Positions 25,887 to 33,376 of a stretch of 33,376 nt of DNA are shown here, in pieces. The DNA lies in contig JAIRMQ010000007.1 in NCBI GenBank assembly GCA_031258575.1, positions 1 through 33,376 on the forward strand, given 5' to 3'. Origin of the DNA: Holosporaceae bacterium (lineage in GTDB: Bacteria; Pseudomonadota; Alphaproteobacteria; UBA3830). The translations under genes and the position numbers were made by a program. The first letter of the stretch is position 1. Every line of letters starts with the position of its first letter. A model generated the notes under the pieces. It saw only the letters and a program-made list of their open reading frames with translations. It ran no database searches and had not been told where the DNA came from.

Positions 25887-27156
25887 ATGAAAAAAGTCCT
25901 TGTAATTTTTTTAGCAGTTTCTACATTAGCCTGTAGGGGCGATGGAAAAAATAGTGTTACCGTCAGTTCCGGTTACTTCGAAGGGCAATACACCAACGGG
26001 CAGATTGCAAATTTTGGTATGGAACTTGTCGGTGGATTAAGTAGACTGGATAATTATATCTTCGGCGATATAACTGATCCCGGCTTGGGAGGATGGTGTG
26101 GATATTTTCTATTTTATGTTGCTAGTCAAATCGTTTCATGTAGAATATTTGGCGTTCCCTTTCACGAACTTGGGCACAGCCTAAGAGCGAAAGCGTTTGG
26201 AAGAAGGTATGCTTTGCACTTTGATTCTGACTACAAAACGCGTGACTTTAAAAAAGATGAAAACTTTTTCAAGTTTTTTTCTGAGAAGCGTATCGAAGCC
26301 GTTAAAAGGCGCATATACATTTATTGATAAGGGATTCATATTTCTTGAATACCATTCCTCCGCAGAAGTAGTTTACGCAGGAGGGGACTTAAAAGCAGAA
26401 ATTATTTTTTGTAGTGGCGGAATAAACAATGAGGTTTTCTTTGCTGAAAAACTGGCTGATAAGTTTCATAAAGATGGGGAAATAGGATTTGCGGAAAGTG
26501 CCACTATCAGCGGTTTTCGGTCGGCTTTATCTTATAGTACAAAGTTAAAAAAAGAGGATGAAGGAAAGAGCCCTTGGCTAATGGGTAACGACGTTCTTAG
26601 TTTAGAGGCGTGTTACAAAGAAGCCGGAATAAAAGTAACGGCAAGTGATATTCATAGGGCCGACTGGATATCTTGGTTTTTAAGCGGAATGACCTATTCT
26701 CATTTTATAGGGCTTTGGAAGGGGATTTCAAATAATAGATTTCCCCGCGTAAAGGCGCTTGAGTTCGGAGGTTTCAGAGTGCCAGATACGTTCGCTTACC
26801 TAACATCCAAAGGTATTTCCTACAAAATGATCAGCGGATATAAATGGCAAGAAGATTGTAGAATAATATTCGCGGTTGAGCGTGTTTTTAAAGGGAAGAG
26901 TGCCACAGAACTTAGTCTTGGGATAAATAAATCTTGCGGTCCAGCATTTTGGAATGCTTCCTACGAAGTTGTCGCAACAGTTGGAGAAGGATTTGATCTG
27001 GTGGCTTCCTGTTCCTTTCCCATTTCAAAAGATTTCTCCCTTAATATCGGAGGCGGAACGTACTCGACTAAAAGCCTTTTGGGAGAAAGACAGGCCAAAA
27101 ATATGAAAAAAGGCCGTAGCTCTGACGCCTTCATATCAATGTCTTATTGGTATTAG
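25887..27156 (+). pseudogene. Frameshifted HExxH metalloprotease-like / beta-barrel protein
   Basis: Two overlapping frames make one protein of about 422 aa. The first (ATG 25887, GGAG 6 nt upstream, signal peptide MKKVLVIFLAVSTLAC) runs to TGA at 26327 and contains a hydrophobic segment followed by FHELGH (HExxH at residues 93-97). The second frame, +1 to the first, runs to 27156 with about 280 further residues of alternating beta strands and ends in Trp-Tyr (SMSYWY), as outer-membrane barrels do. Removing one T from the T7 run at 26274-26280 joins them without a stop. HExxH suggests a zinc peptidase, but the third ligand is not identified. It may be a recent pseudogene, a slippage-decoded or phase-variable gene, or a sequencing error. 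The family is not recognised. It ends convergently, overlapping grpE by 4 nt. Confidence 0.65.
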
Positions 27157-27713
27157 TTTTTATCGGTAGTGGCGGTTTTTTTAGTAACGCTGACCATAGC
27201 AGGGCGCAAAAGACGCTCATTGTACATATATCCAGTTTGGAATACATTGACGATTGAGCCTGGATCGAGATTAGGATTCTCTATTTCGTTCATAGCAAGA
27301 TGATATTCTGGATCGAATTTATCGCTTTCCTTAGTTTCGATTTTGGAAACTCCATGCTTTTTGAAAACTGAAATCAATTCTTTCTCACACAGTAATACTC
27401 CTTCAAATAGAGCTTTAAGCTTTTCATCGTTTTCTATTTTTCCTTTAACAAGAGACGCATTTTCAGTAACTCTCTCAAAGTTATCTATTACGGGTAATAA
27501 ATCTTTCGCAAAACTAACTTTGGAATATTTGATTGCTTCTTCTTTCTCTTTTTCCAATCTTTTCCGAAGATTTTCAGATTCAGCTAGTGTTCTCAAGACG
27601 GTATCTTTGAGTTTTTGAATCTCCTCTTCGTGTTGGCATTTTTCATTATTTTCATTATCCGCTTCGCTGTTCTCCTCGCTATTAACTATTTGACTACTTT
27701 CTTCTTTATTCAT
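27153..27713 (-). CDS. grpE: GrpE, nucleotide exchange factor for DnaK
   Basis: 186 aa. A Glu-rich N-terminus (1-30), a long helix or coiled coil (about 28-75) with TLAESENLRKRLEKEKEEA, then KFAKDLLPVIDNFE-type sequence (FAKDLLPVIDNFERV) and the C-terminal beta wing with KFDPEYHLAMNEIENPNLDPGSI. GYMYNERLLRPAMVSV is the family end signature. GAGGAAA lies before ATG. It releases ADP from DnaK during protein folding. dnaK is not adjacent here. It is convergent with the frameshifted gene. Confidence 0.97.
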   Translation of the reverse strand: MNKEESSQIVNSEENSEADNENNEKCQHEEEIQKLKDTVLRTLAESENLRKRLEKEKEEAIKYSKVSFAKDLLPVIDNFERVTENASLVKGKIENDEKLKALFEGVLLCEKELISVFKKHGVSKIETKESDKFDPEYHLAMNEIENPNLDPGSIVNVFQTGYMYNERLLRPAMVSVTKKTATTDKN

Positions 27714-27747
27714 TATTTCCTCTATATTTTATATTGTTTATCGAAAA

Positions 27748-28497
27748 TTAGTGTTTTTGCAAAAGTTTACAGGTTCCCATTAGGCGTATATCAAAGCTCC
27801 TAACATTTACTACATGCGTTACATTATCCATGTTTTTCTTTACTTTCTTCGCTAATGAAAGATCGATATCCAAAGACACTCCCAATTTATTATTTATAGA
27901 CCTTGTCGCACCTATTCCTATGAAAAGGGGATAGCAAGTGACCGAAGCATCTCCTACAGTATCCGAATTATTTTTATAGGAAAACGAACCTTTTCTTTGC
28001 AAAATCCCAAGCCTAATACCTACAGCAGATTTCCACTTGGGAATAAGATACATACACTTAGCCGCTAGACTAGGTCGAAGTGCACTACTTTCTAGTGTGC
28101 CTGTCTTCGGCCCTACATGGTTCCCTCCTCGCTGAAGTTCAAACTCTTCGTTCAATTCGCGCCAATTACCACTTTTGTTTTTCTTTTTGCTAAAGTCTAG
28201 CCCTAAACTCATTGCTAATAAGAATTCTTTCTTAAAAACCTTAACATGTTCCATTCCGAAACATACTCCTACTGAATTCATGCCATTTTTAGTGAAGTGA
28301 TTACTTGGAACTACCGAAGCATCCAAACTCGGCCAACCAAAATTCAGTCCTAGAAACCCATGTGTTCCATCTAACGCAGAAATAACAGCTTCTTCCTGGG
28401 CTTCTTCACTAATGTCTGCATAAACAACAGGCTCTTTCGGATCTTCTCCGAGTACATTTAATGAAAAAACAAAAGAAATAAAGCAAACCCGTTTCAT
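27748..28497 (-). CDS. Exported outer-membrane-type beta-barrel protein
   Basis: 249 aa with signal peptide MKRVCFISFVFSLNVLG. Residues about 45-245 show alternating strands typical of a small barrel: THGFLGLNFGWPSLDAS, FLLAMSLGLDFSKKK, SAVGIRLGILQRKGSF, CYPLFIGIGATRSINNKLGVSLDIDLSLA and SFDIRLMGTCKLL. Strand pattern and length resemble OmpA/OmpW-sized surface proteins in intracellular alphaproteobacteria. The end (LLQKH) lacks the usual terminal aromatic residue. AGGG lies 9 nt before ATG. It lies 34 bp upstream of grpE on the same strand, so cotranscription is possible. Function is unknown. Confidence 0.72.
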   Translation of the reverse strand: MKRVCFISFVFSLNVLGEDPKEPVVYADISEEAQEEAVISALDGTHGFLGLNFGWPSLDASVVPSNHFTKNGMNSVGVCFGMEHVKVFKKEFLLAMSLGLDFSKKKNKSGNWRELNEEFELQRGGNHVGPKTGTLESSALRPSLAAKCMYLIPKWKSAVGIRLGILQRKGSFSYKNNSDTVGDASVTCYPLFIGIGATRSINNKLGVSLDIDLSLAKKVKKNMDNVTHVVNVRSFDIRLMGTCKLLQKH

Positions 28498-28802
28498 TTT
28501 AATAACCCTAAAAATTATTATAACGCATTTACAAAAAAAAGCAAATATTTATGGCGTCGACATGAAACAGTTCCTTGTTTTTAGAAAAGTCTTAAACCCT
28601 GCAAATGCAAAGTGTTCTCTTCAAGAGTTTATAGAAAAATGGAGAAGGATTGTTTTCTGAGAAACCGGGAATTTTACTTAGCTATCTAATTAACGTTGCC
28701 TATGGCAGGAGATTGGTAGTATAGATTCAATGAAATAGAATAATCTTTTCTCATCTCCAAAAGTTTGATAAGCTAATTTTCATAAGAAGGGGGTATAAAA
28801 AT
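28498..28802. other. 305-bp divergent intergenic region before hflK
   Basis: This holds the promoters for the outer-membrane-type gene (-) and the hflK operon (+); no box pair is clear enough to call. A 32-codon ATG frame (28562-28660, MKQFLVFRKVLNPANAKC...) is present but lacks a ribosome binding site, so it is not called as a gene. The ribosome binding site of hflK (AAGGGGG, 9 nt spacing) lies at the right edge. Confidence 0.5.
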
Positions 28803-29843
28803 ATGCCATCTAAAAATCCGTGGGACAACGGAGAAAATCCTGGAAAAGCTTCGGCAGATGATTTGTTACAGGTTTTTGCGAAGAAAGTAAGGAAAAGTTT
28901 TGGAGGATTCAACCCTCAACCAAAGATAGGGTCGAATATAGGGCGTATAATTGTTGGCGGCTTGGCTGTTTTATATTTCATTTCCAGTTTTTATCAAGTA
29001 CAGCATGATCAGCGTGGAGTAGTATTAAGATTTGGGAAATGGGTGCGTACTGTTGGTCCCGGACTGCAATATATTTTGCCCTATCCGTTCGAAATGGTGG
29101 TTTTACAAAAAGTTACAAAGGTTAATCAAATTGATGTTGGATCGTTTTTCAAGAATCAACAGGAAGAAAGTTTGATTTTGACTGGAGATTCTAATTTAGC
29201 CAATATAAGTTTTAGCGTTTTGTGGAAAATAAAAGAAGACGGTATCGAAGACTATCTTTTTAACACAAAATCTCCTGAAATTACAGTGCATGCTGTGGCT
29301 GAAAGCGTTATGCGGGAAATAGTTGGGCAAACTCCTTTTACTTATGTCCAAACTGATGGAAGAGGGGAGATACAAACTCAGGCAAGGCAGAATTTACAAG
29401 CTTTGATGGACGAATATAAAATGGGAATTGAGATCGTTCGTGTTGAATTACAGAGAGTAGAACCTCCAGTTTCAGTTGTAGATTCTTTCAGGGATGTAGA
29501 ACGAGCTCAAGCGGAACAACAAAGCGAAAAGAACAAAGCAGAAGCATACGACAGGGATACACGCGCCAGAACTAGAGGACTTGTTGCCGAAAGAATTAAT
29601 AAAGGGGAAGCAACTAAACGTTCCATTATTGAAACTGCTCGCGGAGCGGTTGCTAGATTTTTATCAGCTTATTCTCAGTATCAGCTTGCTCCTGATATAG
29701 TGTCTAAACGTCTTTATTTAGAGACTATGCGTGATATATATAAAAACGCTAATAAAATTATTGTAGATAGCAAATTAAAAGCAGTACCTTATATTCCGCT
29801 GACAGAAATTAGTAAAATCAATAAAAGTGGAGTGGAACAATGA
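28803..29843 (+). CDS. hflK: HflK, membrane regulator of FtsH
   Basis: 346 aa. A short cytoplasmic N-terminus rich in Asn, Pro and Gly opens with KNPWDNGENPGK. One membrane helix follows (GRIIVGGLAVLYFISSFYQV, about 50-70), then the SPFH/Band 7 domain with QHDQRGVVLRFGKWVRTVGPGLQYILPYPFE. A helical C-terminal part carries ERAQAEQQSEKNKAEAY. With HflC it forms a cage around the FtsH protease and limits its access to membrane substrates. Its stop overlaps the hflC start (ATGA, 29840-29843). Confidence 0.97.
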   Translation: MPSKNPWDNGENPGKASADDLLQVFAKKVRKSFGGFNPQPKIGSNIGRIIVGGLAVLYFISSFYQVQHDQRGVVLRFGKWVRTVGPGLQYILPYPFEMVVLQKVTKVNQIDVGSFFKNQQEESLILTGDSNLANISFSVLWKIKEDGIEDYLFNTKSPEITVHAVAESVMREIVGQTPFTYVQTDGRGEIQTQARQNLQALMDEYKMGIEIVRVELQRVEPPVSVVDSFRDVERAQAEQQSEKNKAEAYDRDTRARTRGLVAERINKGEATKRSIIETARGAVARFLSAYSQYQLAPDIVSKRLYLETMRDIYKNANKIIVDSKLKAVPYIPLTEISKINKSGVEQ

Positions 29844-30688
29844 AAAATACCAGTATAATTGGAATCATTGTTGCGATTTTTACTCTAAATGAGATTATGT
29901 TTACAGTTAATCAAGTGGAACAAGCCGTCGTTACGAGATTGGGAAATCCGGTTAGAATTATAAAATCTCCAGGGTTACATTTCAGAATACCAGTTTTAGA
30001 GGATGTCGCATTTTTCGATAAGCGATTGCTTAGTGTTGAATTACCTGCCTTAGAAATTACACTTGGAGACAAAAGGCGTATTATAGTCGACGCTTTTGGT
30101 AGATATGTTATCTCCGATCCATTAAAATTCTATCAATCTGTTGGTAATGAGAGCGGCGTTCTGCACAGGTTAAATCCTGTCGTTCTTGGAAGTTTAAGCA
30201 GCGTTCTCGGGAAAGTTAGTCTATCTTCTTTGTTATCTGATGCGAGGATCTCTGCGATGAACAGGATACGGGACGAAGTTAACAAAGCGGCTAAAAGATT
30301 TGGAATAGACGTTGTTGATGTAAGAATTAGAAAGACGGATTTTCCAACACAAAATAGCGAAGCGATTTGTAAGCGTATGATAAGTGAAAGGGAAAGAGTG
30401 GCAAAAGAACTTCGCGCACAGGGAATCGAAATGGCGCAGATCATAAAATCTACCGCTGATAAAGAAAATGCCATCGCGTTATCAGAAGCAAATACGAAAG
30501 TACAAGTGATGATAGCAGAAGGTGAATTGGAAGCAAATAAGATATACACGGGAGCTTTTTCGAAAGATAAAGCCTTTTTTGAACTTTTTCAGTCGTTAGA
30601 AGCGTATAGAATCGCATTTGATTCTAAAAATTCGACCTTTGTTCTTTCACCAAAGAGTGGATTCTTTAAAATAATGAATGGAAACTGA
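29840..30688 (+). CDS. hflC: HflC, partner of HflK
   Basis: 282 aa. An N-terminal membrane helix (IIGIIVAIFTLNEIMFTV) is followed by the SPFH domain: VNQVEQAVVTRLGNPVRIIKSPGLHFRIPVLEDVAFFDKRLL. The helical part contains ERERVAKELRAQGIEMAQIIKSTADKENAIAL, and the end has LSPKSGFFKIM. The ATGA overlap with hflK and the short 2-nt gap to degP indicate a single operon. The order hflK-hflC-degP is widespread in alphaproteobacteria. Confidence 0.97.
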   Translation: MKNTSIIGIIVAIFTLNEIMFTVNQVEQAVVTRLGNPVRIIKSPGLHFRIPVLEDVAFFDKRLLSVELPALEITLGDKRRIIVDAFGRYVISDPLKFYQSVGNESGVLHRLNPVVLGSLSSVLGKVSLSSLLSDARISAMNRIRDEVNKAAKRFGIDVVDVRIRKTDFPTQNSEAICKRMISERERVAKELRAQGIEMAQIIKSTADKENAIALSEANTKVQVMIAEGELEANKIYTGAFSKDKAFFELFQSLEAYRIAFDSKNSTFVLSPKSGFFKIMNGN

Positions 30689-30690
30689 CC

Positions 30691-32130
30691 TTGAAAATAT
30701 TTCTGTTGTTTTTGGTATTGATGTTCGAAGTATCGGCCTCCGGAGTCGGTAGTATCTCTATCAAAGGTGGAATTCAGAAATTGATGAATACTGTTGTTGA
30801 CGTAATAATCATAAGCGATGATAGCAATACTACTCCAAACGAACAAGATTCAAATGGAGCAGGATTTATTATCGACAAGAGCGGTTATATTCTTACCAAT
30901 TGTCATGTTATTGATTCTGCAATTGCAGTAAAGATAGCTACCTATGATGGCCGTGAATATAGAGCGAAAATTATTGGAAAAGATTCTCGTTCCGATATTG
31001 CGCTGTTAAAAATAGACTCAGATACCGATCTACCTTGTGCACAATTGGCAAACTCAGACAGGATCGAGATAGGAGATCCAGTAATAGCGATAGGAAATCC
31101 ATTTGGTTTAGGGAAAACTGTAACTTCCGGTATCGTATCTTTTAAAGGAAGAGACTTATCCAAGCAAATAGCGGCGCTTGAAATGGGTGGAGACCTTGTT
31201 TATTACCTGCAGACAGATGCAGCAATAAATGGTGGAAATTCCGGAGGTCCTCTTTTCTCTTATAATGGAGAGGTCGTAGGAATGATAACAGTTTTTCTCT
31301 CCGATGGTTTTCGTAGTACAGGTATAAATTTTGCAATTCCTTCTAACATGCTTAAGCGGGCGATTAACGAGTTAAAAGATCATGGGAAATTGCAGCGCAG
31401 CTGGATCGGAATTTCAGTGTCTTCTTTAACAAGGAAAGTTATGCAAGCTTTCGGTTTTGAGAAACAATTTGGTTGTGTAATCACAATGATAGACGAGCAT
31501 TCGCCTGCGGCAAACGCTGGGCTTCAAGTCGGAGATATTCTAGTAGCATTAAATGACGAATTTATCAGTGAAAATACGAATTTAGAGTTTCTGTTAAATA
31601 ATCTACCGATTGGAAAAGTTGTCTCCGTTCAGATAATCAGGAACGGAGTCAGTATGAAGCTTAGCATCAGAGTTGGAGTGCGAGGAGATGATATTTCGCA
31701 AGATTCCCAGGAAGTTTTTATAACAGGTAAGCTTCCGCGAGAAAAAATTGATGGGTTCGACCTATGGGTAACCAATTTAACTCTAGATCTACAGAAGAAA
31801 ATGGGCATTCCTGAAAATGTTAAGGGAGTGATAATTTCCCATTCGATGCTGGAAGGAATGAAGTCGGGCTGTATTATCCTAAGCGTTAATCAGGTTGATG
31901 TGTCATCAGTATCGGAATTAAGAAAGATGTTGTATAATTGTAATCTGCGTAATTTGAAAGTAGTAGCTTTTTACATCTACGATCCGATGACAAACAGGCG
32001 TAATTATGTGGCAGTTGATGTAACTGTAGACAAGAAAGTAATCCCCGTAACTGTCAGTAATATATGGAAAAATTTTAAAGATAGCGTAGCGTCTAAATTA
32101 TCTTCAGAGGGCAATGATTCTCGTAAATAA
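30691..32130 (+). CDS. degP: Do/DegP-type periplasmic serine protease
   Basis: 479 aa. Signal peptide MKIFLLFLVLMFEVSASG from a TTG start at 30691 (2 nt after hflC). The trypsin-like domain has the full triad: His72 in TNCHVID, Asp102 in SDIALLKI and Ser184 in GGNSGGPLF. PDZ1 covers about 235-325 (GLQVGDILVALND), and a second, more divergent PDZ covers about 365-455. It degrades or refolds damaged envelope proteins. The position after hflKC links cytoplasmic-membrane and periplasmic quality control. It could also be called mucD or degQ; the family assignment is firm. Confidence 0.95.
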   Translation: MKIFLLFLVLMFEVSASGVGSISIKGGIQKLMNTVVDVIIISDDSNTTPNEQDSNGAGFIIDKSGYILTNCHVIDSAIAVKIATYDGREYRAKIIGKDSRSDIALLKIDSDTDLPCAQLANSDRIEIGDPVIAIGNPFGLGKTVTSGIVSFKGRDLSKQIAALEMGGDLVYYLQTDAAINGGNSGGPLFSYNGEVVGMITVFLSDGFRSTGINFAIPSNMLKRAINELKDHGKLQRSWIGISVSSLTRKVMQAFGFEKQFGCVITMIDEHSPAANAGLQVGDILVALNDEFISENTNLEFLLNNLPIGKVVSVQIIRNGVSMKLSIRVGVRGDDISQDSQEVFITGKLPREKIDGFDLWVTNLTLDLQKKMGIPENVKGVIISHSMLEGMKSGCIILSVNQVDVSSVSELRKMLYNCNLRNLKVVAFYIYDPMTNRRNYVAVDVTVDKKVIPVTVSNIWKNFKDSVASKLSSEGNDSRK

Positions 32131-32275
32131 TGTGCTGCATAGATTGTACCGCTGATTACTAGTAAAAAAAAGATGAGTCTTTTGTATATAAATTGACACT
32201 TCTAACAGATACTATTGACATGGCAAATACGGAAAAAGACAACGCCCTTGTATAGTATCGGAGGAAATTCGGCAA

Positions 32276-32304
32276 ACAAAAACCTTTCTGCGAAAGTTTT
32301 TTTT
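32276..32304 (+). terminator. Intrinsic terminator downstream of degP
   Basis: An A run, then CTTTC-TGC-GAAAG (32284-32296), followed by eight T (32297-32304). The A run can extend the stem with the T tract. It lies about 150 bp after the degP stop, so the transcript of the hflK operon probably ends here. No gene is seen in 32131-32275. Confidence 0.7.
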
Positions 32305-32313
32305 AGTTACCCG

Positions 32314-32329
32314 GAGCATTCCAATGCTC
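32314..32329. repeat. Perfect hairpin GAGCATT-CC-AATGCTC
   Basis: A 7-bp stem with a 2-nt loop, between the degP terminator and the end of the convergent ankyrin gene (32370). It could end transcription coming from the ankyrin gene on the minus strand: downstream in that direction lies the complement of the T run, i.e. A residues, so it is not a typical intrinsic terminator there. Confidence 0.4.
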
Positions 32330-32369
32330 AAAACTTTCAGATCCTATATCTCACTTTCACAGAATTCTA

Positions 32370-33194
32370 TTAACGCTTCGGATTCTTTTCTGACGTTCTC
32401 CTATCATTTTCGCCATACGAATTTATAGCCTCAATGTCAGCGCCGTTGTTTATTAAATACTCCACAATCGGCAGACGTCTGTACATAGCAGCACGTATTA
32501 ACGGCGTGTATCCATCATCATTTTTAGCTTCGATATTAGCGCCTTTGCTTATCAGAAACTCTACGATCGGCAGATGTCCATTCAGAGAAGCCTTCAACAA
32601 GGACGTGTATTCAATACTAGATTTAGCTTCGATATTAGCGCCTTTGCTTATCAGAAACTCCACAATCGTCGGACATCCATTCATAGAAGCCAATATTAAC
32701 GGCGTGTATCCTGCTTCATCTTTAGCTTCGATATTAGCGCCTTTGCTTATGAAATACTCCACAATCGGCAGAGGTCCCTTCATAGAAGCTGTTAGCAACG
32801 GCGTGTATCCATGATTATCTTTAGCTTCGATATTAGCGCCTTTGCTTATCAGAAACTCCATAATCGACCAATGTCCCTTCATAGCAGCTGTTAGCAACGG
32901 CGTGTATCCAGATTTATCTTTAGCTTCGATATTAGCGCCTTTGCTCATTAAATACTCCACAATCGACTGATGTCCCTTCATAGCAGCTGTTAGCAACGGC
33001 GTGTATCCATACGAATCTGTATCCTCAATGTTAGCGCCTTTGCTTATCAGAAACTCCACAATCGACTGATCTCCATTCATAGCAGCTGTTAGCAACGACA
33101 TGCGTCCATACGAATGGACCATATTCATCGCCGAAACTTCAAGAACCTGCACTCCTAAAACCATTGCACTTATAGCACCAATAACTTTCTTCAT
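32370..33194 (-). CDS. Secreted ankyrin-repeat protein
   Basis: 274 aa. N-terminal signal peptide (MKKVIGAISAMVLGVQVLEVSA), then about seven ankyrin repeats of 33 residues with the consensus GYTPLLTAAMKGHxSIVEFLISKGANIEAKD, and a short basic tail (ENDRRTSEKNPKR). Ankyrin repeats bind proteins. In intracellular bacteria such proteins are frequent host-directed effectors, and the signal peptide here implies export. The ATG is preceded by a weak GAGAGATGG. Repeats 2-7 are so similar in DNA that the number may change by recombination. No enzymatic domain is attached. It converges with the hflK operon. Confidence 0.93.
   Translation of the reverse strand: MKKVIGAISAMVLGVQVLEVSAMNMVHSYGRMSLLTAAMNGDQSIVEFLISKGANIEDTDSYGYTPLLTAAMKGHQSIVEYLMSKGANIEAKDKSGYTPLLTAAMKGHWSIMEFLISKGANIEAKDNHGYTPLLTASMKGPLPIVEYFISKGANIEAKDEAGYTPLILASMNGCPTIVEFLISKGANIEAKSSIEYTSLLKASLNGHLPIVEFLISKGANIEAKNDDGYTPLIRAAMYRRLPIVEYLINNGADIEAINSYGENDRRTSEKNPKR
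32430..33110 (-). repeat. Tandem 99-bp ankyrin-coding repeats
   Basis: Seven in-frame units of 99 bp; the + strand block ttagcttcgatattagcgcc recurs at each unit boundary in the middle copies (about 32525, 32625, 32724, 32820 and 32922). The outermost copies are more diverged. Unit spacing fits the 33-residue ankyrin repeat exactly, so this is coding repetition, not CRISPR or transposon DNA. Confidence 0.9.
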
Positions 33195-33376
33195 TTTTTA
33201 CCATCTCTCTATTAATTCGAATCATAAATAAAGGATAATTAAATTAAAATCAATAACAAAAAAAACTAAAAACAAAAAAAAGTAACGTAATATTGTTTTG
33301 CATATGAAAAATCCTATCCTCTAAAAAAAACCTCTACATAAACTATATAAGAACGTATTAGTTATCGCGTTAACTG
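33195..33376. other. Right-end intergenic stretch
   Basis: 182 bp, very A/T-rich with long A runs on the + strand. It should contain the promoter of the ankyrin gene (-). I see no gene or RNA in it up to the window end. Confidence 0.5.

Noticed and set aside
28562-28660. 32-codon frame upstream of hflK
   Set aside because: No ribosome binding site and no supporting context; length is within chance.
32430-33110. Regular spaced repeats that could suggest a CRISPR array
   Set aside because: The 99-bp period is in frame and encodes ankyrin repeats; there are no spacers and no cas genes.

Overview
The window is AT-rich (roughly one third G+C by eye) and densely coded on both strands. It carries alphaproteobacterial housekeeping genes: rnpB, yqgE, mreBC, grpE, hflKC-degP, comF, a long-type hpf, a DsbD-like gene and three tRNA genes. 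These are mixed with many secreted proteins of unknown family, a secreted ankyrin-repeat protein and a permuted-papain-like hydrolase. That combination suggests an intracellular alphaproteobacterium of the Holosporales/Rickettsiales kind living in a eukaryotic host. This is inferred from gene content; no 16S rRNA is present.

Layout. 1-135 is the 3' end of a gene with clearly higher G+C. 178-1413 (-) encodes a secreted protein with an Asp/Arg/Asn repeat tail. rnpB (-) lies at 1484-1829 and yqgE (-) follows. 2492-5936 (+) holds a DsbD-like gene, then hpf overlapping a porin-like gene by 4 nt. 6142-7755 (-) is a large MscS channel. 7820-10300 (+) holds comF, a structured intergenic stretch, tRNA-Cys, a cysteine-desulfurase-like gene and tRNA-Met. 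10483-12738 (+) encodes two exported proteins: a YiiX-like cysteine hydrolase and an unknown protein with a basic tail.

12945-22275 (-) is a phage-derived block. In transcription order it has a small ORF, portal, prohead protease, HK97-type capsid, head-tail connector, head-tail adaptor, a gp8-like protein, a 38-aa small ORF and a tail-tip-like protein. It is then interrupted by a tRNA-Thr and an EamA transporter on the opposite strand. Beyond the break come two more structural proteins, a SleB-type endolysin and a holin-like protein. Every reading frame in it is open. Integrase, terminase, tail tube and tape measure are absent here, so it looks like a split, retained gene-transfer-agent-like or domesticated prophage module. 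It sits directly downstream of mreB-mreC on the same strand.

24372-28497 holds a secreted protein of an unnamed family, a frameshifted HExxH/beta-barrel gene with a T7 tract at the probable break, grpE (-) and an outer-membrane-type protein (-). 28803-32130 (+) is the hflK-hflC-degP operon, with an intrinsic terminator about 150 bp downstream. 32370-33194 (-) is the ankyrin-repeat protein.

The strongest candidates for something undescribed are the split phage module with two small genes missed by length cutoffs, the frameshifted metalloprotease-like barrel, the exported effector-like genes and several compact structured intergenic elements.
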